Assembly (NCBI RefSeq): GCF_038630985.1
Contig: NZ_CP152049.1
Coordinates: 5,352,501-5,416,500 of the forward strand
DNA: 64,000 nucleotides
Source of the DNA: Paenibacillus sp. FSL H8-0548
GTDB lineage: Bacteria > Bacillota > Bacilli > Paenibacillales > Paenibacillaceae
Direction: 5' to 3'
Both the position numbers and the translations under genes were made by a program. Every line of letters begins with the position of its first letter. The first letter of the stretch is position 1. Below are positions 7,180 to 16,275 of this stretch, piece by piece. The notes below the pieces were generated by a model. The model made no database searches. It saw nothing but the letters and a program-made list of their open reading frames with translations, and was not told where the DNA came from.

Positions 7180-7759
7180 ATTTGAATAACACATATACAA
7201 TAAGCAAAGCGAGTGCGATGAGTATAGCTGGCTGCACATAAGGCGCGGCCTTTTCATCAATTTTATCCCAGTTTTCCCCGAGTGACATGCCCAAATATAC
7301 GAATAAAATAGACCATGGCAATGAAGCTAACGCTGTAAGCAATGTAAATAACCCAAAATTCATACGTGCCATACCCGCAGGAATTGAAATCACCTGTCTC
7401 ATGACTGGAACGAAGCGCGCTGTAAACACAATGCCAACACCGTACTTATTGAACCAATTCTCAGAAATGTCGACATGCTTTTGTTTAATCTTTATGTACT
7501 TCCCATATTTCTCAACAATAGGACGTCCACCGTATCTGCCAATCGCATAGAGTATCCAGTTTTGCCCAACAGCGCCTATCGTACCGAAAGCAACCGCTCC
7601 CCAGAAGGATATATCGCCTTTCCAAACAAGGTAACCACCAAAGCCAAGCACAATCTCACTAGGGATGACTTCAATTAATAGTCCAATTAAAATACCAAAA
7701 TACCCCAAACTCTCTACCCATTTCAACAAGCCAGCCAAAATTTCATGAATAAAATCCAT
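7151..7759 (-). CDS. DedA family (VTT domain) membrane protein
   Basis: This 202-aa protein has four to six hydrophobic segments and the DedA signatures: E near the first helix (GLLIEVIPSEIVLGFGG), an amphipathic FTARFVPVMRQVISIPAG block, and a C-terminal membrane helix ending in RSRGKSV. DedA proteins are flippase-like and implicated in recycling undecaprenyl phosphate or moving phospholipids and in membrane homeostasis. The reading frame is open 38 codons further upstream, but the ATG at 7759 has GAGGG close by and gives normal family length. It is transcribed away from the cupredoxin gene. A second VTT protein lies at 45704. Confidence 0.9.
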   Translation of the reverse strand: MDFIHEILAGLLKWVESLGYFGILIGLLIEVIPSEIVLGFGGYLVWKGDISFWGAVAFGTIGAVGQNWILYAIGRYGGRPIVEKYGKYIKIKQKHVDISENWFNKYGVGIVFTARFVPVMRQVISIPAGMARMNFGLFTLLTALASLPWSILFVYLGMSLGENWDKIDEKAAPYVQPAILIALALLIVYVLFKFVRSRGKSV

Positions 7760-7925
7760 TACTTCCCTCAATCCGCCTTCCTTCTTAAAAATAGTTATCA
7801 CTTGCATTTCTTGCGCTGAGGCTATTCTAACATACGATATAGACAACCTTCCACTTTTGTCATGTGCTGACAAGCCTCTGCATAGACTAGCCTTAAATCA
7901 TACGAATAGATGAGGTGAGCGTTTC

Positions 7926-8372
7926 ATGTCCAAGGTACTTATTGTAAGTAAACGACAGATTCAGCTGTTCATTCTAGTTGCAGCGTTAATCGTTTTGACC
8001 GGTGTTTACTTAAGCTGGAACCAATCTCGGGAGGTCAATGCACAGCCTAGAGAAGCACGTATCATTCAGTTAGTTACCGGCGAATATACCATGCAAACCG
8101 CTGACGGCAAGGAGATGGATATTTATCGCTGGGACCCTGGAACGATTATTGTGAACAAAGGCGAGCTGATTGAGCTGCAAATTAACGGCGTTAATGGCAA
8201 CAGCCACCCTTTTGTCGTCGAGGGTCTCGGCATTGAGGGAGAGGTAACGAAAGGAAAGATCACTGTCGTACGCTTTACAGCGGACAAGGCAGGCACTTAT
8301 CCCATTCAATGCCTAACACATACCGATATGCGTCATGGCGGCCCTATGGTTGGTTACATCGTCGTACAATAA
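7926..8372 (+). CDS. membrane-anchored cupredoxin-domain protein
   Basis: This 148-aa protein has an N-terminal membrane anchor (about residues 12-30, uncleaved by appearance) followed by a cupredoxin beta-barrel exposed outside the cell. Likely copper ligands are His94 (GNSHPF), Cys129, His132 and a Met in the loop CLTHTDMRHGGPM (Met135 or Met141). This arrangement suggests a type 1 or CuA-like electron carrier or a copper-storage protein. No oxidase or copper-export gene is adjacent, so its partner is unknown. GAGGTGAG lies about 8 nt before the ATG. It is divergent from the DedA gene. Confidence 0.85.
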   Translation: MSKVLIVSKRQIQLFILVAALIVLTGVYLSWNQSREVNAQPREARIIQLVTGEYTMQTADGKEMDIYRWDPGTIIVNKGELIELQINGVNGNSHPFVVEGLGIEGEVTKGKITVVRFTADKAGTYPIQCLTHTDMRHGGPMVGYIVVQ

Positions 8373-8454
8373 TACGTCCTGCTAACTGATGGCGTGGCAG
8401 TGACCTACTCCTCTCCCCATGCATATTTATGGAACAGAGAGGAGTCGGTCTACG

Positions 8455-8766
8455 ATGAAAGCAAATGCGCCAAAGCACAATGCCGGCTATCCAACCGCGC
8501 GAAAAATCCGCAGAGCCTGCAGCAATGAGCTTTACCGTACGGTTAAACGGATGAAGGTATGGGTTCCCAAGGATAAAATGGATCAGGCTGAAACTATTTA
8601 TTTCAAAAAAGTTATTCTCCAACTGACTTGGATTTACGAAAATAAGAACAATCGTAAAATTCAAGCTGATTGGTGGGATGAAAATGTTAGCGCTGAAATT
8701 GCCGAGCTGTGGGATGTCGATCGGGCTCACCTATGTGCGGCGTTTCGCGAGGCTTATGGAGGCTGA
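8455..8766 (+). CDS. hypothetical protein, 103 aa
   Basis: I cannot assign a function. The product is basic at the N-terminus (TARKIRRACSNELYRTVKRMKVW) and then predicted mostly helical with several Trp and Tyr residues. It has no signal or membrane segment. The ATG at 8455 follows an AGAGGAG sequence; an in-frame ATG at 8419 lacks a ribosome site. It is convergent with sspH, and a shared two-way terminator lies between them. It resembles short Paenibacillus proteins sometimes mislabelled 'dehydrogenase', but that label has no support in this sequence. Confidence 0.7.
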   Translation: MKANAPKHNAGYPTARKIRRACSNELYRTVKRMKVWVPKDKMDQAETIYFKKVILQLTWIYENKNNRKIQADWWDENVSAEIAELWDVDRAHLCAAFREAYGG

Positions 8767-8782
8767 GCAGCTCAAATAAAAC

Positions 8783-8826
8783 AAAAAGAGGCTAGCCCGC
8801 TATTTTACAGCGATGCAGCCTCTTTT
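8783..8826. terminator. bidirectional terminator between the 103-aa gene and sspH
   Basis: AAAAAGAGGCT and AGCCTCTTTT form the stem with a partly paired interior; A- and T-rich runs flank both sides, so it can serve both convergent genes. Confidence 0.8.
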
Positions 8827-8830
8827 CGTT

Positions 8831-9016
8831 TTATTTGCTAATTTCCTTCAATTGATCACATGAAACCGTCTTGGTATTGACGGGATTATTCCCAATCATA
8901 ACGGTTGCCATTCCGTTTGCTTCATCGACATTCTCAATCCAAACCGAATGCTCATCCAGTTCAACCTTAAAGGTTTGTTCTGACTCATAAATCTGCATGG
9001 CACGTTTTGTATCCAT
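8831..9016 (-). CDS. sspH: H-type small acid-soluble spore protein
   Basis: This 61-aa protein begins MDTKRAMQIYES and has the SspH layout: short N-terminal helix, then the segment VWIENVDEANGMATVMI, where the family has VYIxxVDExxxxARV, and a C-terminal tail ending QLKEISK. SspH proteins are minor spore-core proteins made in the forespore. The GGGAGG site is about 9 nt before the ATG. A 12-bp palindrome CACTTTAAAGTG (9034-9045) lies just upstream of the ribosome site. I could not identify a convincing sigma-G promoter by eye. Confidence 0.85.
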   Translation of the reverse strand: MDTKRAMQIYESEQTFKVELDEHSVWIENVDEANGMATVMIGNNPVNTKTVSCDQLKEISK

Positions 9017-9077
9017 ATCGGTTATTCCTCCCGCACTTTAAAGTGAGCAATCGCTCCTATTTCGTTATTGCACCTAT

Positions 9078-9260
9078 TTACGTAGACTCTTTCTCCATCG
9101 TATCGGTCGTTGTTTCATCAATAAGACCATTTTGCAGCGTGACATTGCCGCCTCCAAGCCCTTCATTTACCATTCGGTCAATATCCATAAAATAATCATC
9201 TCGTCCCTCATGACTCGGTTCAACTGCCGCATTTTTCTCATCATTATTCGTATCTGCCAC
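9078..9260 (-). CDS. hypothetical small acidic protein, 60 aa
   Basis: I do not recognise this protein. It is very acidic, lacks Cys and hydrophobic stretches, and contains a Gly-rich stretch (EGLGGGNVTLQNG) in its second half. The start is taken as GTG at 9260 because GGGAGGG lies 7 nt upstream; the longer frame from 9311 has no such site. Its position next to sspH is consistent with, but does not show, a sporulation role. Confidence 0.6.
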   Translation of the reverse strand: MADTNNDEKNAAVEPSHEGRDDYFMDIDRMVNEGLGGGNVTLQNGLIDETTTDTMEKEST

Positions 9261-9392
9261 TACAAACCCTCCCAAAAGTGTTGCGAATGCTCGGCCGCAA
9301 GCTATAGCCATGCTTTTGCACTCGCTTTGACCGCTGGTTCTGCTAAGCGATTATGAAAAATATGCCCGAAATCACGCTCCGCCATGCATCGA

Positions 9393-10823
9393 TTACAATA
9401 GTGGCGAGAGGATATGCAGCAGCGATTCTTTCAGCTTTTGCCGCTTCGGCCTATTCAGGAACGAACGGAAGTCAAGCTCTCGGCTATCTCGTAGATCCTC
9501 CATAAAATCTGCTTCCAGCCGCTTAATGGCGTGTTCATCGAACAGCACCGCATTCAGCTCGAAGTTGCTGTATAAGCTGCGCATATCCACATTTGCTGTC
9601 CCAACTGTTGCCAGCATTTGATCAATAATCATTACCTTTGCGTGGATAAAGCCTTTCTCATAACGATAAACCTTTACGCCTGCTTCCAGCAGCTCTTGTA
9701 TATAAGACAGCGTAGCCAGCAGTACCAGCTTGGAATCCGCAATACCTGGAATGATCAGCCTCACATCAACTCCGCTGAGCGCAGCTGTCCTAAGTCCCAT
9801 CAAAAGGGAGGAATCAGGTATAAAGTAGGGGGTTGTCAAATAAATCCGGCTGCGCGCTGCGGTTATCGCTGCGAACATGACCTCAGCTATTTTTTGATCA
9901 TACCGGCCTGGCTTGCTGGAGACGATCAAAACTCGTTCGTCCCCTTCGCACTGATGCGTTGGCATATAGGCCTTGCCGCCTAGCTCTTCTTTTGCAGCAA
10001 AAGACCAATCGTTCATGAACAGCTCTTGCAAATAATAAACAGAATCACCTTTTAAACACAAATGAGTATCGCGCCAAAAACCAAGCTTCGGGTCTCCGCC
10101 TATATATTCATCGCCAATATTAATGCCGCCAACAAAACCGACCTTGCCGTCCACAACAACGATTTTCCGATGATTCCGATAGTTCAACCGTCTGTCGAAA
10201 AACGCAATGCGAGGCGGAAGGAAGCAGCTCGTCTGAACACCTGCAAGATGCAGCTCAGCAAGATAAGGCTCACTTAGCTTCATGCTGCCTATGCCATCAT
10301 ATACGATTCGAACCTCCACGCCCTCCCTCGCTTTTCGCGCAAGGACCTCCGCAAACCGTCTCCCGATTTCGTCTGCTCGAATCGTGTAGTAGTCCATATG
10401 TATATGATGAACAGCTTGCTCCAGCTGCCCCAGCATTGCCTCATACGTATCGTGGCCGTTCGTCAGTACAAGCACCTCATTGTTGCGGGTAATAGGAAAT
10501 GGAGCAAGTCCAACTAACATTGCGTACAGCTTCTCTTCCTTTTCCAGCTGCTTGTTTCCGATGTCTGATAATTCACTGACGGTCTCTGAGATCTGATCAG
10601 CATAGTCGGTAGCATCATTTTTAAAACGCTTAACACGCCTTCGTCCTACGAAATCTTTGGCAAGAAATAGATAAGCAATAAAGCCTATATATGGGCAGAC
10701 AAATACGATAAGCAGCCATGCTGTGAGCTGGGAAGGACGGCGGTGCTCCATGAAAAATACTGCAGCCAGCTGTGCGATATAAACTACCAGCACTGCATCC
10801 AGCCAAATCCACCATACTCCCAT
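9393..10823 (-). CDS. cls: cardiolipin synthase
   Basis: This 476-aa protein has two N-terminal membrane helices (about residues 3-24 and 33-55) and two phospholipase D HKD motifs: His218/Lys220/Asp225 in NHRKIVVVDG and His394/Lys396/Asp401 in IHAKVMIID, each followed by a GG(I)N or GTAN segment. It joins two phosphatidylglycerols into cardiolipin at the membrane. The ATG at 10823 follows GAGGTG and gives the normal N-terminus (MGVWWIWLD); the frame upstream runs through the terminator of the next operon. B. subtilis has several such enzymes (ClsA, YwjE, YwiE), and which one this matches was not decided. Confidence 0.94.
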   Translation of the reverse strand: MGVWWIWLDAVLVVYIAQLAAVFFMEHRRPSQLTAWLLIVFVCPYIGFIAYLFLAKDFVGRRRVKRFKNDATDYADQISETVSELSDIGNKQLEKEEKLYAMLVGLAPFPITRNNEVLVLTNGHDTYEAMLGQLEQAVHHIHMDYYTIRADEIGRRFAEVLARKAREGVEVRIVYDGIGSMKLSEPYLAELHLAGVQTSCFLPPRIAFFDRRLNYRNHRKIVVVDGKVGFVGGINIGDEYIGGDPKLGFWRDTHLCLKGDSVYYLQELFMNDWSFAAKEELGGKAYMPTHQCEGDERVLIVSSKPGRYDQKIAEVMFAAITAARSRIYLTTPYFIPDSSLLMGLRTAALSGVDVRLIIPGIADSKLVLLATLSYIQELLEAGVKVYRYEKGFIHAKVMIIDQMLATVGTANVDMRSLYSNFELNAVLFDEHAIKRLEADFMEDLRDSRELDFRSFLNRPKRQKLKESLLHILSPLL

Positions 10824-10915
10824 AAAAAACACCTCTTCTCCCTCGCTGCCAGCTAGCGCCAAGCGACAAGTGTTCTTTAGTTTGAGCGCATGCTTGGAAA
10901 CGTATACTACGCTAT

Positions 10916-10948
10916 AAAAAAAACCTGCCCGATTACGAATCGGACAGG
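10916..10948 (-). terminator. rho-independent terminator of the glycan operon segment
   Basis: On the minus strand the stem CCTGTCCGAT / ATCGGGCAGG (10-bp stem with one G-U pair) is followed by eight T's. It lies 22 bp after the last glycosyltransferase gene. Confidence 0.88.
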
Positions 10949-10970
10949 CAGCAGACATGTATAAAATAAA

Positions 10971-11948
10971 TTATGATTTTAATGTAGCGCCGGCATCTGC
11001 GCTGCTTTTCTCAATATGCGTCAGAATAAGCCGATGCATGCTTAATTTTCTAGTAACAAAGGAGGGCAAGAGCCGATATTGCATCCCAAGCTTATAGCCG
11101 ATGAGCTTGGCAGCTGATTCTGCCACTAGTCTCGGGATGAGCAGCCAGTTCCTGGTACGATGAAGCTCTCGCAGCTGCAGCTTAACGAGCTTTGAGCCCG
11201 CCTTGCCAACCGCGCTGTACGGCGTGATCCACGTGTTGCAGCGCATCGAGATTCCGTTATCGAAATAACGCTTGAGCTGCTGCATAATGGAGTAGTTATG
11301 CGAGTGATACACAGCTGCCTCTGCGCTGTAAGCAACCGTATAGCCGGACAAGATACATTTTGCAGACATAAACAAATCCTCATTAAATATGACCGGTTCT
11401 TGAAAGCGCCCCATCTGCTCAAACGTATCCCGCCAAATTGCCGAGCATACATTGGAGCAAAAGAACGTCTTAATGCCCAACTGCTCAATATGCTCATAGC
11501 TCTTTAATTCCGATTGGCTTGGGTAGTTATATTGGCGTACAAGCTGCTCCAGTACATTTGCTTCAGGTTTAGCAAGCTGCCTTGCATAAGCGTAGGCAAC
11601 CTTCTCTCCATCGATCAGAGGTTTTGTCAGCTCCTCTATAAGTCGATCATCATATGGGAGCGCATCCTGTGTCATAAAGAGTAAAATATCACCGTGCGCC
11701 TGCATCGCTGCTCTATTTCGAGTGCCGCCATGATCAAACTCTGCTCGCTCAACCGTCATAACCTGTGCGCCAGCCTCACGCGCCAGCTCCGGCGTTCCAT
11801 CCACTGAGCAGGAATCAATGACGATAATCTCAAAGGGAGGCTCGGACTGCCGCTGCAGTCTCTCTAAGAGTTCCTTCAGTTCGGTGCCGGCATTTAATGT
11901 TGGAATAATAACCGATACCTTGTATGCTGATTCGCTGTTAGTATGCAT
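10971..11948 (-). CDS. group 2 glycosyltransferase (rhamnosyltransferase-like)
   Basis: This 325-aa protein has the GT-A fold signatures VSVIIPTLNAG at the start, EIIVIDSCSVDGT near residue 40, and GDILLFMTQDALP near 85-97, where a TQDA motif replaces the usual DxD. This variant is typical of the bacterial rhamnosyltransferase group. It would add a sugar, plausibly rhamnose given the rml genes nearby, to a lipid-linked glycan on the inner face of the membrane. It overlaps the end of the priming transferase by 11 bp, so translation is likely coupled. It is the last gene before the terminator. Confidence 0.88.
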   Translation of the reverse strand: MHTNSESAYKVSVIIPTLNAGTELKELLERLQRQSEPPFEIIVIDSCSVDGTPELAREAGAQVMTVERAEFDHGGTRNRAAMQAHGDILLFMTQDALPYDDRLIEELTKPLIDGEKVAYAYARQLAKPEANVLEQLVRQYNYPSQSELKSYEHIEQLGIKTFFCSNVCSAIWRDTFEQMGRFQEPVIFNEDLFMSAKCILSGYTVAYSAEAAVYHSHNYSIMQQLKRYFDNGISMRCNTWITPYSAVGKAGSKLVKLQLRELHRTRNWLLIPRLVAESAAKLIGYKLGMQYRLLPSFVTRKLSMHRLILTHIEKSSADAGATLKS

Positions 11949-13344
11949 TTTTGTTAATCAAGCCCTTCAGTACCGTTCTCAAAATAATTTTGATATCAAA
12001 GAAAAACGTCCAATTCTCGATATAAAAAATATCAAATCGGATTCGATCTTGAATGGAGGTATCTCCCCGCAGTCCATTCGTTTGCGCCCAGCCCGTGATG
12101 CCTGGCCTGATCTGATGCTTAATCATATATTTCGGAATTTCTTCTTTGAACTGGTGAACAAAATAAGGGCGCTCCGGCCGCGGGCCAACGACACTCATAT
12201 GCCCAAGCAGTACATTAAAAAACTGCGGAAGCTCATCCAGACTCGTACGACGGAGGAAGCTGCCGAACCTTGTGCGGCGAGGATCATTTTCCACCGTCCA
12301 TTGCGTGTCCGACACCGTTCCCGTCGATACATGCATAGAACGGAATTTAAACATATGGAACGTTTTGCGATCGAGCCCCATTCGCTCCTGCTTAAATAAA
12401 ATCGGACCTGGCGACGTCAGCTTGAGGCCTACGATAATAAACAGCATAATCGGCGAAGTAATCATAATAGCTGCAACAGAAAACGCGATATCAAACCATC
12501 TCTTAAGAATACGATTGCTCAGCTCATCAAGGGGAATGTCTCTTACATTAATAAGCGGTATGCCAGCGAAATTATCAAAAAACGGACGAGCCGGCAGCAT
12601 ATCGAAAAAGTCAGGAATAATCAGTGTCTTTACACCCGTACGCTCGCAAATTTCGATAATTTCCGGATACTTGGCATGTGCCTCCAAAGGCAACGCGATA
12701 ATAACCTCATCGATGGGCTCCTTCTCGAGCTTCAGCTTCAGGTCATCCAGCATGCCGATGATGGGCTTCATATGCTGGTGCTCCGTCGCATGCTCTTGAT
12801 GATAGTCGTCAAGAAAACCAACTACCTCATAGCCTAGATCCGGATGATGCTGTAAATTCGTGTAAAAGCTGCGGCCGACTGAGCCTGCGCCAACGATAAG
12901 CACAAACCGTTTATTAAAGCCTTTGCGACGAAATGAAGCAAGCACAGATTTCACCCAATAACGATATAACGTAATGGCGATAAAATTCATACTAAAGAAA
13001 ATGGCAAGAAATTCACGAGATATATGTACCTCACGTGTGATAAAGAACAAGCTTAACAGGCCTAGAAAACTGATCGTCTGTATTTGTAAAATTCTCAATA
13101 CTTCATAGGAATAATTTTTACGTCGTTTGGGTGAATAAAATTGAAAATAAAAGCCAATCAGAACGGCCGAAAAAGAATAGATCGTCCCCCATAATAAATA
13201 AGTAGAGAAAGATACAGAGTTATAGCTAGGCAGCAGGCCGCTATAAAATTTAAGCCAATACGCAGCTAAAAATACGACCAATGTGCATAATAAATCAGCC
13301 AGCATATACAGCTGCGTCAAAAATCGTTGATTTTGCCTTAACAT
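11938..13344 (-). CDS. undecaprenyl-phosphate sugar phosphotransferase (WcaJ/WsaP type)
   Basis: This 468-aa protein has four N-terminal membrane helices (about 10-125), a Rossmann-like domain beginning VLIVGAGSVGRSF (about 147), one more helix near 290, and the catalytic bacterial sugar transferase domain (KRWFDIAFS, KFRSMH, RRTSLDELPQFFNVL, VGPRPERP, PGITGWAQTNG). It transfers glucose-1-P or galactose-1-P from UDP-sugar to the lipid carrier, starting glycan assembly. A promoter-like sequence lies about 45 bp upstream. It is the natural first step of the glycan encoded around it. Confidence 0.93.
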   Translation of the reverse strand: MLRQNQRFLTQLYMLADLLCTLVVFLAAYWLKFYSGLLPSYNSVSFSTYLLWGTIYSFSAVLIGFYFQFYSPKRRKNYSYEVLRILQIQTISFLGLLSLFFITREVHISREFLAIFFSMNFIAITLYRYWVKSVLASFRRKGFNKRFVLIVGAGSVGRSFYTNLQHHPDLGYEVVGFLDDYHQEHATEHQHMKPIIGMLDDLKLKLEKEPIDEVIIALPLEAHAKYPEIIEICERTGVKTLIIPDFFDMLPARPFFDNFAGIPLINVRDIPLDELSNRILKRWFDIAFSVAAIMITSPIMLFIIVGLKLTSPGPILFKQERMGLDRKTFHMFKFRSMHVSTGTVSDTQWTVENDPRRTRFGSFLRRTSLDELPQFFNVLLGHMSVVGPRPERPYFVHQFKEEIPKYMIKHQIRPGITGWAQTNGLRGDTSIQDRIRFDIFYIENWTFFFDIKIILRTVLKGLINKNAY

Positions 13345-13388
13345 TCGCCGTTATCACCTGCTTTCTCTTAAATTTCGACTCTACCTGC

Positions 13389-13417
13389 ATTGTATCAAAA
13401 ATAGAATATAAGGTGAA
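13389..13417 (-). promoter_or_regulatory. candidate promoter before the priming transferase
   Basis: On the minus strand, -35 TTCACC (13412-13417) and -10 TACAAT (13389-13394) have a 17-bp spacer. This would split the locus into an upstream rml/export unit and a short unit of two genes. Confidence 0.45.
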
Positions 13418-13453
13418 CCCCATATTTTTCCACACATGATGTCACTTTTACAA

Positions 13454-14386
13454 TTACTGCTGTTTTCGTCCTTTCGCCTTCCTCATCAGCCATTTGCGCT
13501 TTGCCAGCATGCTTGGAATGCTGCGAATAATGACAGGCCAGCAGCGCAGCAAGCCAGGCTCTCTCAAAACAATGTAACCAAGCTTCACAGCTTCTGTCGC
13601 AAATATAAGAGGCGCAATGAAAATAGAATGCCAGCCGATAGGCTCGTTCTTTAATAGAGTAAAGAAACGGTTCTGATAGGAATGCTGACGCACGAACAAC
13701 GGCACGCTGCTGCGACCGCCCTTCTTCCAGCCTCGATGATGAATCGCATTCGCACTAGGAATATAAGCCGATGTCCAGCCAAGCTTCTGCGCGCGCCACG
13801 CAGCATCAACATCCTCTTTGTAGGCAAAAAAATGCTCGTCAAAAAACTGATCATCATAGGCGATATCGTTAATCATCGTTTTTCGATACACTGCCGCAGC
13901 GCCCGACACGCCAAAAACCTGAAGCACAGCGTTCCAATTCTCAGCAGGCTCCCCCGCAGCAAGATCGTAGGCATTTCGAGTGCGCTTCATTCCTAAGCCT
14001 GCACTATCCATTACCTCTTTATTAGACGCCAAAACTAGTCGTCCGGTTGCACTTCCAACGGCTTTATTCTGCTCCATATAGTTAATTATTTCAGCTAGGT
14101 AGTTAGGACTAAGCGTCACATCCGGATTTAAAACGAGCACATAATCCGAACGGGTTTGCCGAATAGCCTGATTTTGGCCGCCGGCAAACCCGTTGTTCAC
14201 TTCGTTCGCTATAAACTGTACCTGCTTCTCATAAGGCCGAACTTGCTCTGCCGTTCCGTCCGTTGAAGCATTGTCGATGACGACAATGCTTTCAATCGGA
14301 AAGCTTTGCAGCAGCACAGCGTCCAAACAGCCTGCAATATCTTCCGCGCTATTATAAGTCACGATACAAACACTAGCTGTAGCCAT
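13454..14386 (-). CDS. group 2 glycosyltransferase
   Basis: This 310-aa GT-A enzyme shows VCIVTYNSAEDI at the start, SIVVIDNASTDGT near 35-47, and a DYVLVLNPDVTL segment (DPD-like position) near 95-106. A conserved HHRGW segment near 215 and a basic C-terminal tail follow. It resembles rhamnosyltransferases of the WbbL/RfbN type. It starts 7 bp after rmlD ends and is likely co-transcribed with the rml genes. Confidence 0.88.
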   Translation of the reverse strand: MATASVCIVTYNSAEDIAGCLDAVLLQSFPIESIVVIDNASTDGTAEQVRPYEKQVQFIANEVNNGFAGGQNQAIRQTRSDYVLVLNPDVTLSPNYLAEIINYMEQNKAVGSATGRLVLASNKEVMDSAGLGMKRTRNAYDLAAGEPAENWNAVLQVFGVSGAAAVYRKTMINDIAYDDQFFDEHFFAYKEDVDAAWRAQKLGWTSAYIPSANAIHHRGWKKGGRSSVPLFVRQHSYQNRFFTLLKNEPIGWHSIFIAPLIFATEAVKLGYIVLREPGLLRCWPVIIRSIPSMLAKRKWLMRKAKGRKQQ

Positions 14387-14393
14387 CTATTTA

Positions 14394-15242
14394 TCACTCA
14401 CTGTCTTTGAGGTAGTGGTTTAATGCTTCCCGCCACGGCCGCAGCAGATTAAGCCCGTTACTGCGGATGGCTGTATGATCCATGACCGAGTAAGCCGGCC
14501 TAGGTGCGGGACGTTCAAAATCAGCCGTCGTGCAGGGCTCTACTAGAATATTGACGCTGCTGTCTTCAAATATCGCTTGTGCGAAGTCAAACCATGAGCA
14601 TATGCCGCTATTTGATGCATGGTATATTCCGTAGAAGTCTGTTTGCACCAGGTCTAGAAGAAATGCTGCTAGATCATAAGTATAGGTAGGCGATCCGACT
14701 TGGTCGGAAACCACCTTTAATTGATCGCGTTCGCCAGCCATTTTGAGCATTGTCTTCACAAAATTGTTGCCATACTTTCCATAGACCCACGATGTCCGAA
14801 CGATGAAAAAACGATCATGAAGCGTCTGAACCGCCTGCTCGCCGGCAAGCTTTGACTTTCCGTATACCGTTTGAGGATTAGTCTGATCATATTCATTGTA
14901 AGGCACCGATGCTGTACCATCAAACACATAATCCGTACTAATATAGCAAAGCTTCGCGCCAACCTCGCGCGCAGCCAAGGCTACGTTTCGAGTGGCTGCC
15001 GCATTCACACGAAAAGCCTCGTCCGGCTCGGACTCGGCTTTATCTACCGCTGTATACGCGGCGCAATGGATAACGACATCCGGGCGGTGATTGGCAAATA
15101 GATTCCGGCATGCCGGCAGGCTCGTAATATCCAGCTCTTGACGACCGAAGCCGATGATCTCAGCCGTTTCCGTCTTCCACTGCGTCAATTCACGCCCAAG
15201 CTGCCCATTCGCACCCGTGATAACGATTTTTAGTTTAGTCAT
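14394..15242 (-). CDS. rmlD: dTDP-4-dehydrorhamnose reductase
   Basis: This 282-aa protein is an extended short-chain dehydrogenase: NADPH-binding GANGQLG near residues 9-15, a TDYVFDG segment, and the catalytic YGKSK motif (Tyr-x3-Lys) near 130. It makes the last step of dTDP-L-rhamnose synthesis. The true start is the ATG at 15242, one base past the rmlB stop; the longer open frame runs back into rmlB. Tight rmlA-C-B-D order shows a rhamnose-containing glycan. Confidence 0.95.
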   Translation of the reverse strand: MTKLKIVITGANGQLGRELTQWKTETAEIIGFGRQELDITSLPACRNLFANHRPDVVIHCAAYTAVDKAESEPDEAFRVNAAATRNVALAAREVGAKLCYISTDYVFDGTASVPYNEYDQTNPQTVYGKSKLAGEQAVQTLHDRFFIVRTSWVYGKYGNNFVKTMLKMAGERDQLKVVSDQVGSPTYTYDLAAFLLDLVQTDFYGIYHASNSGICSWFDFAQAIFEDSSVNILVEPCTTADFERPAPRPAYSVMDHTAIRSNGLNLLRPWREALNHYLKDSE

Positions 15243-15243
15243 C

Positions 15244-16266
15244 TTATTCGCTCGCCCCCAGGCGATCCTTATATTGCGTATCGTAATATTGCTGATAGGA
15301 GCCTGAAGCGACCTGCTCCATCCATTCCGTATTGCTGAGATACCACCGAATTGTTTCTTTAATGCCATCCTCATAATTGAATTTAGGCTGCCAGCCTAAT
15401 TCATTGCGGATTTTGTCAGCATCGATGGCATAGCGGCGATCATGGCCTAGACGATCCTTCACATAAGAGATTAGCGATTCAGGCTTGCCAAGCTCTTCAA
15501 GAATCGTACCAACCACCTGCAAATTGTTCCGTTCGTTACGTCCGCCCACATTATACACTTCACCAGAGCGGCCTTTGTGCAGCACCAAATCGATAGCGCT
15601 GCAGTGATCTTCTACATACAACCAATCGCGCACATTTAGGCCGTCGCCATATACAGGCAGTGACTTATCCTGAAGCGCATTTTGGATCATAAGCGGGATT
15701 AGCTTCTCTGGAAACTGATACGGACCATAGTTGTTCGAGCAGCGTGTAATATTGACGTTAAGACCGAACGTTTCGTGATAAGCTCGAACAAGCAAATCCG
15801 CACCAGCCTTGCTCGCCGAATAAGGACTATTAGGTGCAATAGGCGTATCTTCAGTAAAAAGACCAGTCTCGCCGAGCGTACCGTAAACCTCATCGGTAGA
15901 CACTTGAACAAATTTGGTTACATTATATTGCCTCGTCAGGTCAAGCAGCGTTTGCGTACCCATAATATTGGTCTGCGCGAATATCTCCGGATGCAAAATG
16001 CTACGATCGACATGCGACTCTGCTGCAAAGTTAATAACCTCATCCAGGCCCTCTTGGAAAAGAGACTCAAGCTCATTACGCTTAGCAATATCTGCCTTCA
16101 CGAACGTATATTTAGAATGCTGCTCGATCGAACGCAGATTTTCAAGGTTGCCTGCGTAAGTAAGAGCATCAACATTGATAATTTCGTAGCTTGGATAATT
16201 CTTGATCATATATAACACGAAGTTGCTGCCAATAAAGCCGGCTCCGCCGGTAATCAATAATTTCAC
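15244..16266 (-). CDS. rmlB: dTDP-glucose 4,6-dehydratase
   Basis: This 340-aa protein has the NAD-binding GGAGFIGSNF at 7-16, STDEVYG near 125, the catalytic YSASKAGAD near 153-161, and the family segment TRCSNNYGPYQFPEKLIP (about 180-197). It converts dTDP-glucose to the 4-keto-6-deoxy sugar, the second step of dTDP-rhamnose synthesis. The start is GTG at 16266, with GGTGAG about 8 nt upstream. Confidence 0.97.
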   Translation of the reverse strand: MKLLITGGAGFIGSNFVLYMIKNYPSYEIINVDALTYAGNLENLRSIEQHSKYTFVKADIAKRNELESLFQEGLDEVINFAAESHVDRSILHPEIFAQTNIMGTQTLLDLTRQYNVTKFVQVSTDEVYGTLGETGLFTEDTPIAPNSPYSASKAGADLLVRAYHETFGLNVNITRCSNNYGPYQFPEKLIPLMIQNALQDKSLPVYGDGLNVRDWLYVEDHCSAIDLVLHKGRSGEVYNVGGRNERNNLQVVGTILEELGKPESLISYVKDRLGHDRRYAIDADKIRNELGWQPKFNYEDGIKETIRWYLSNTEWMEQVASGSYQQYYDTQYKDRLGASE

Positions 16267-16275
16267 GAGTCTAAC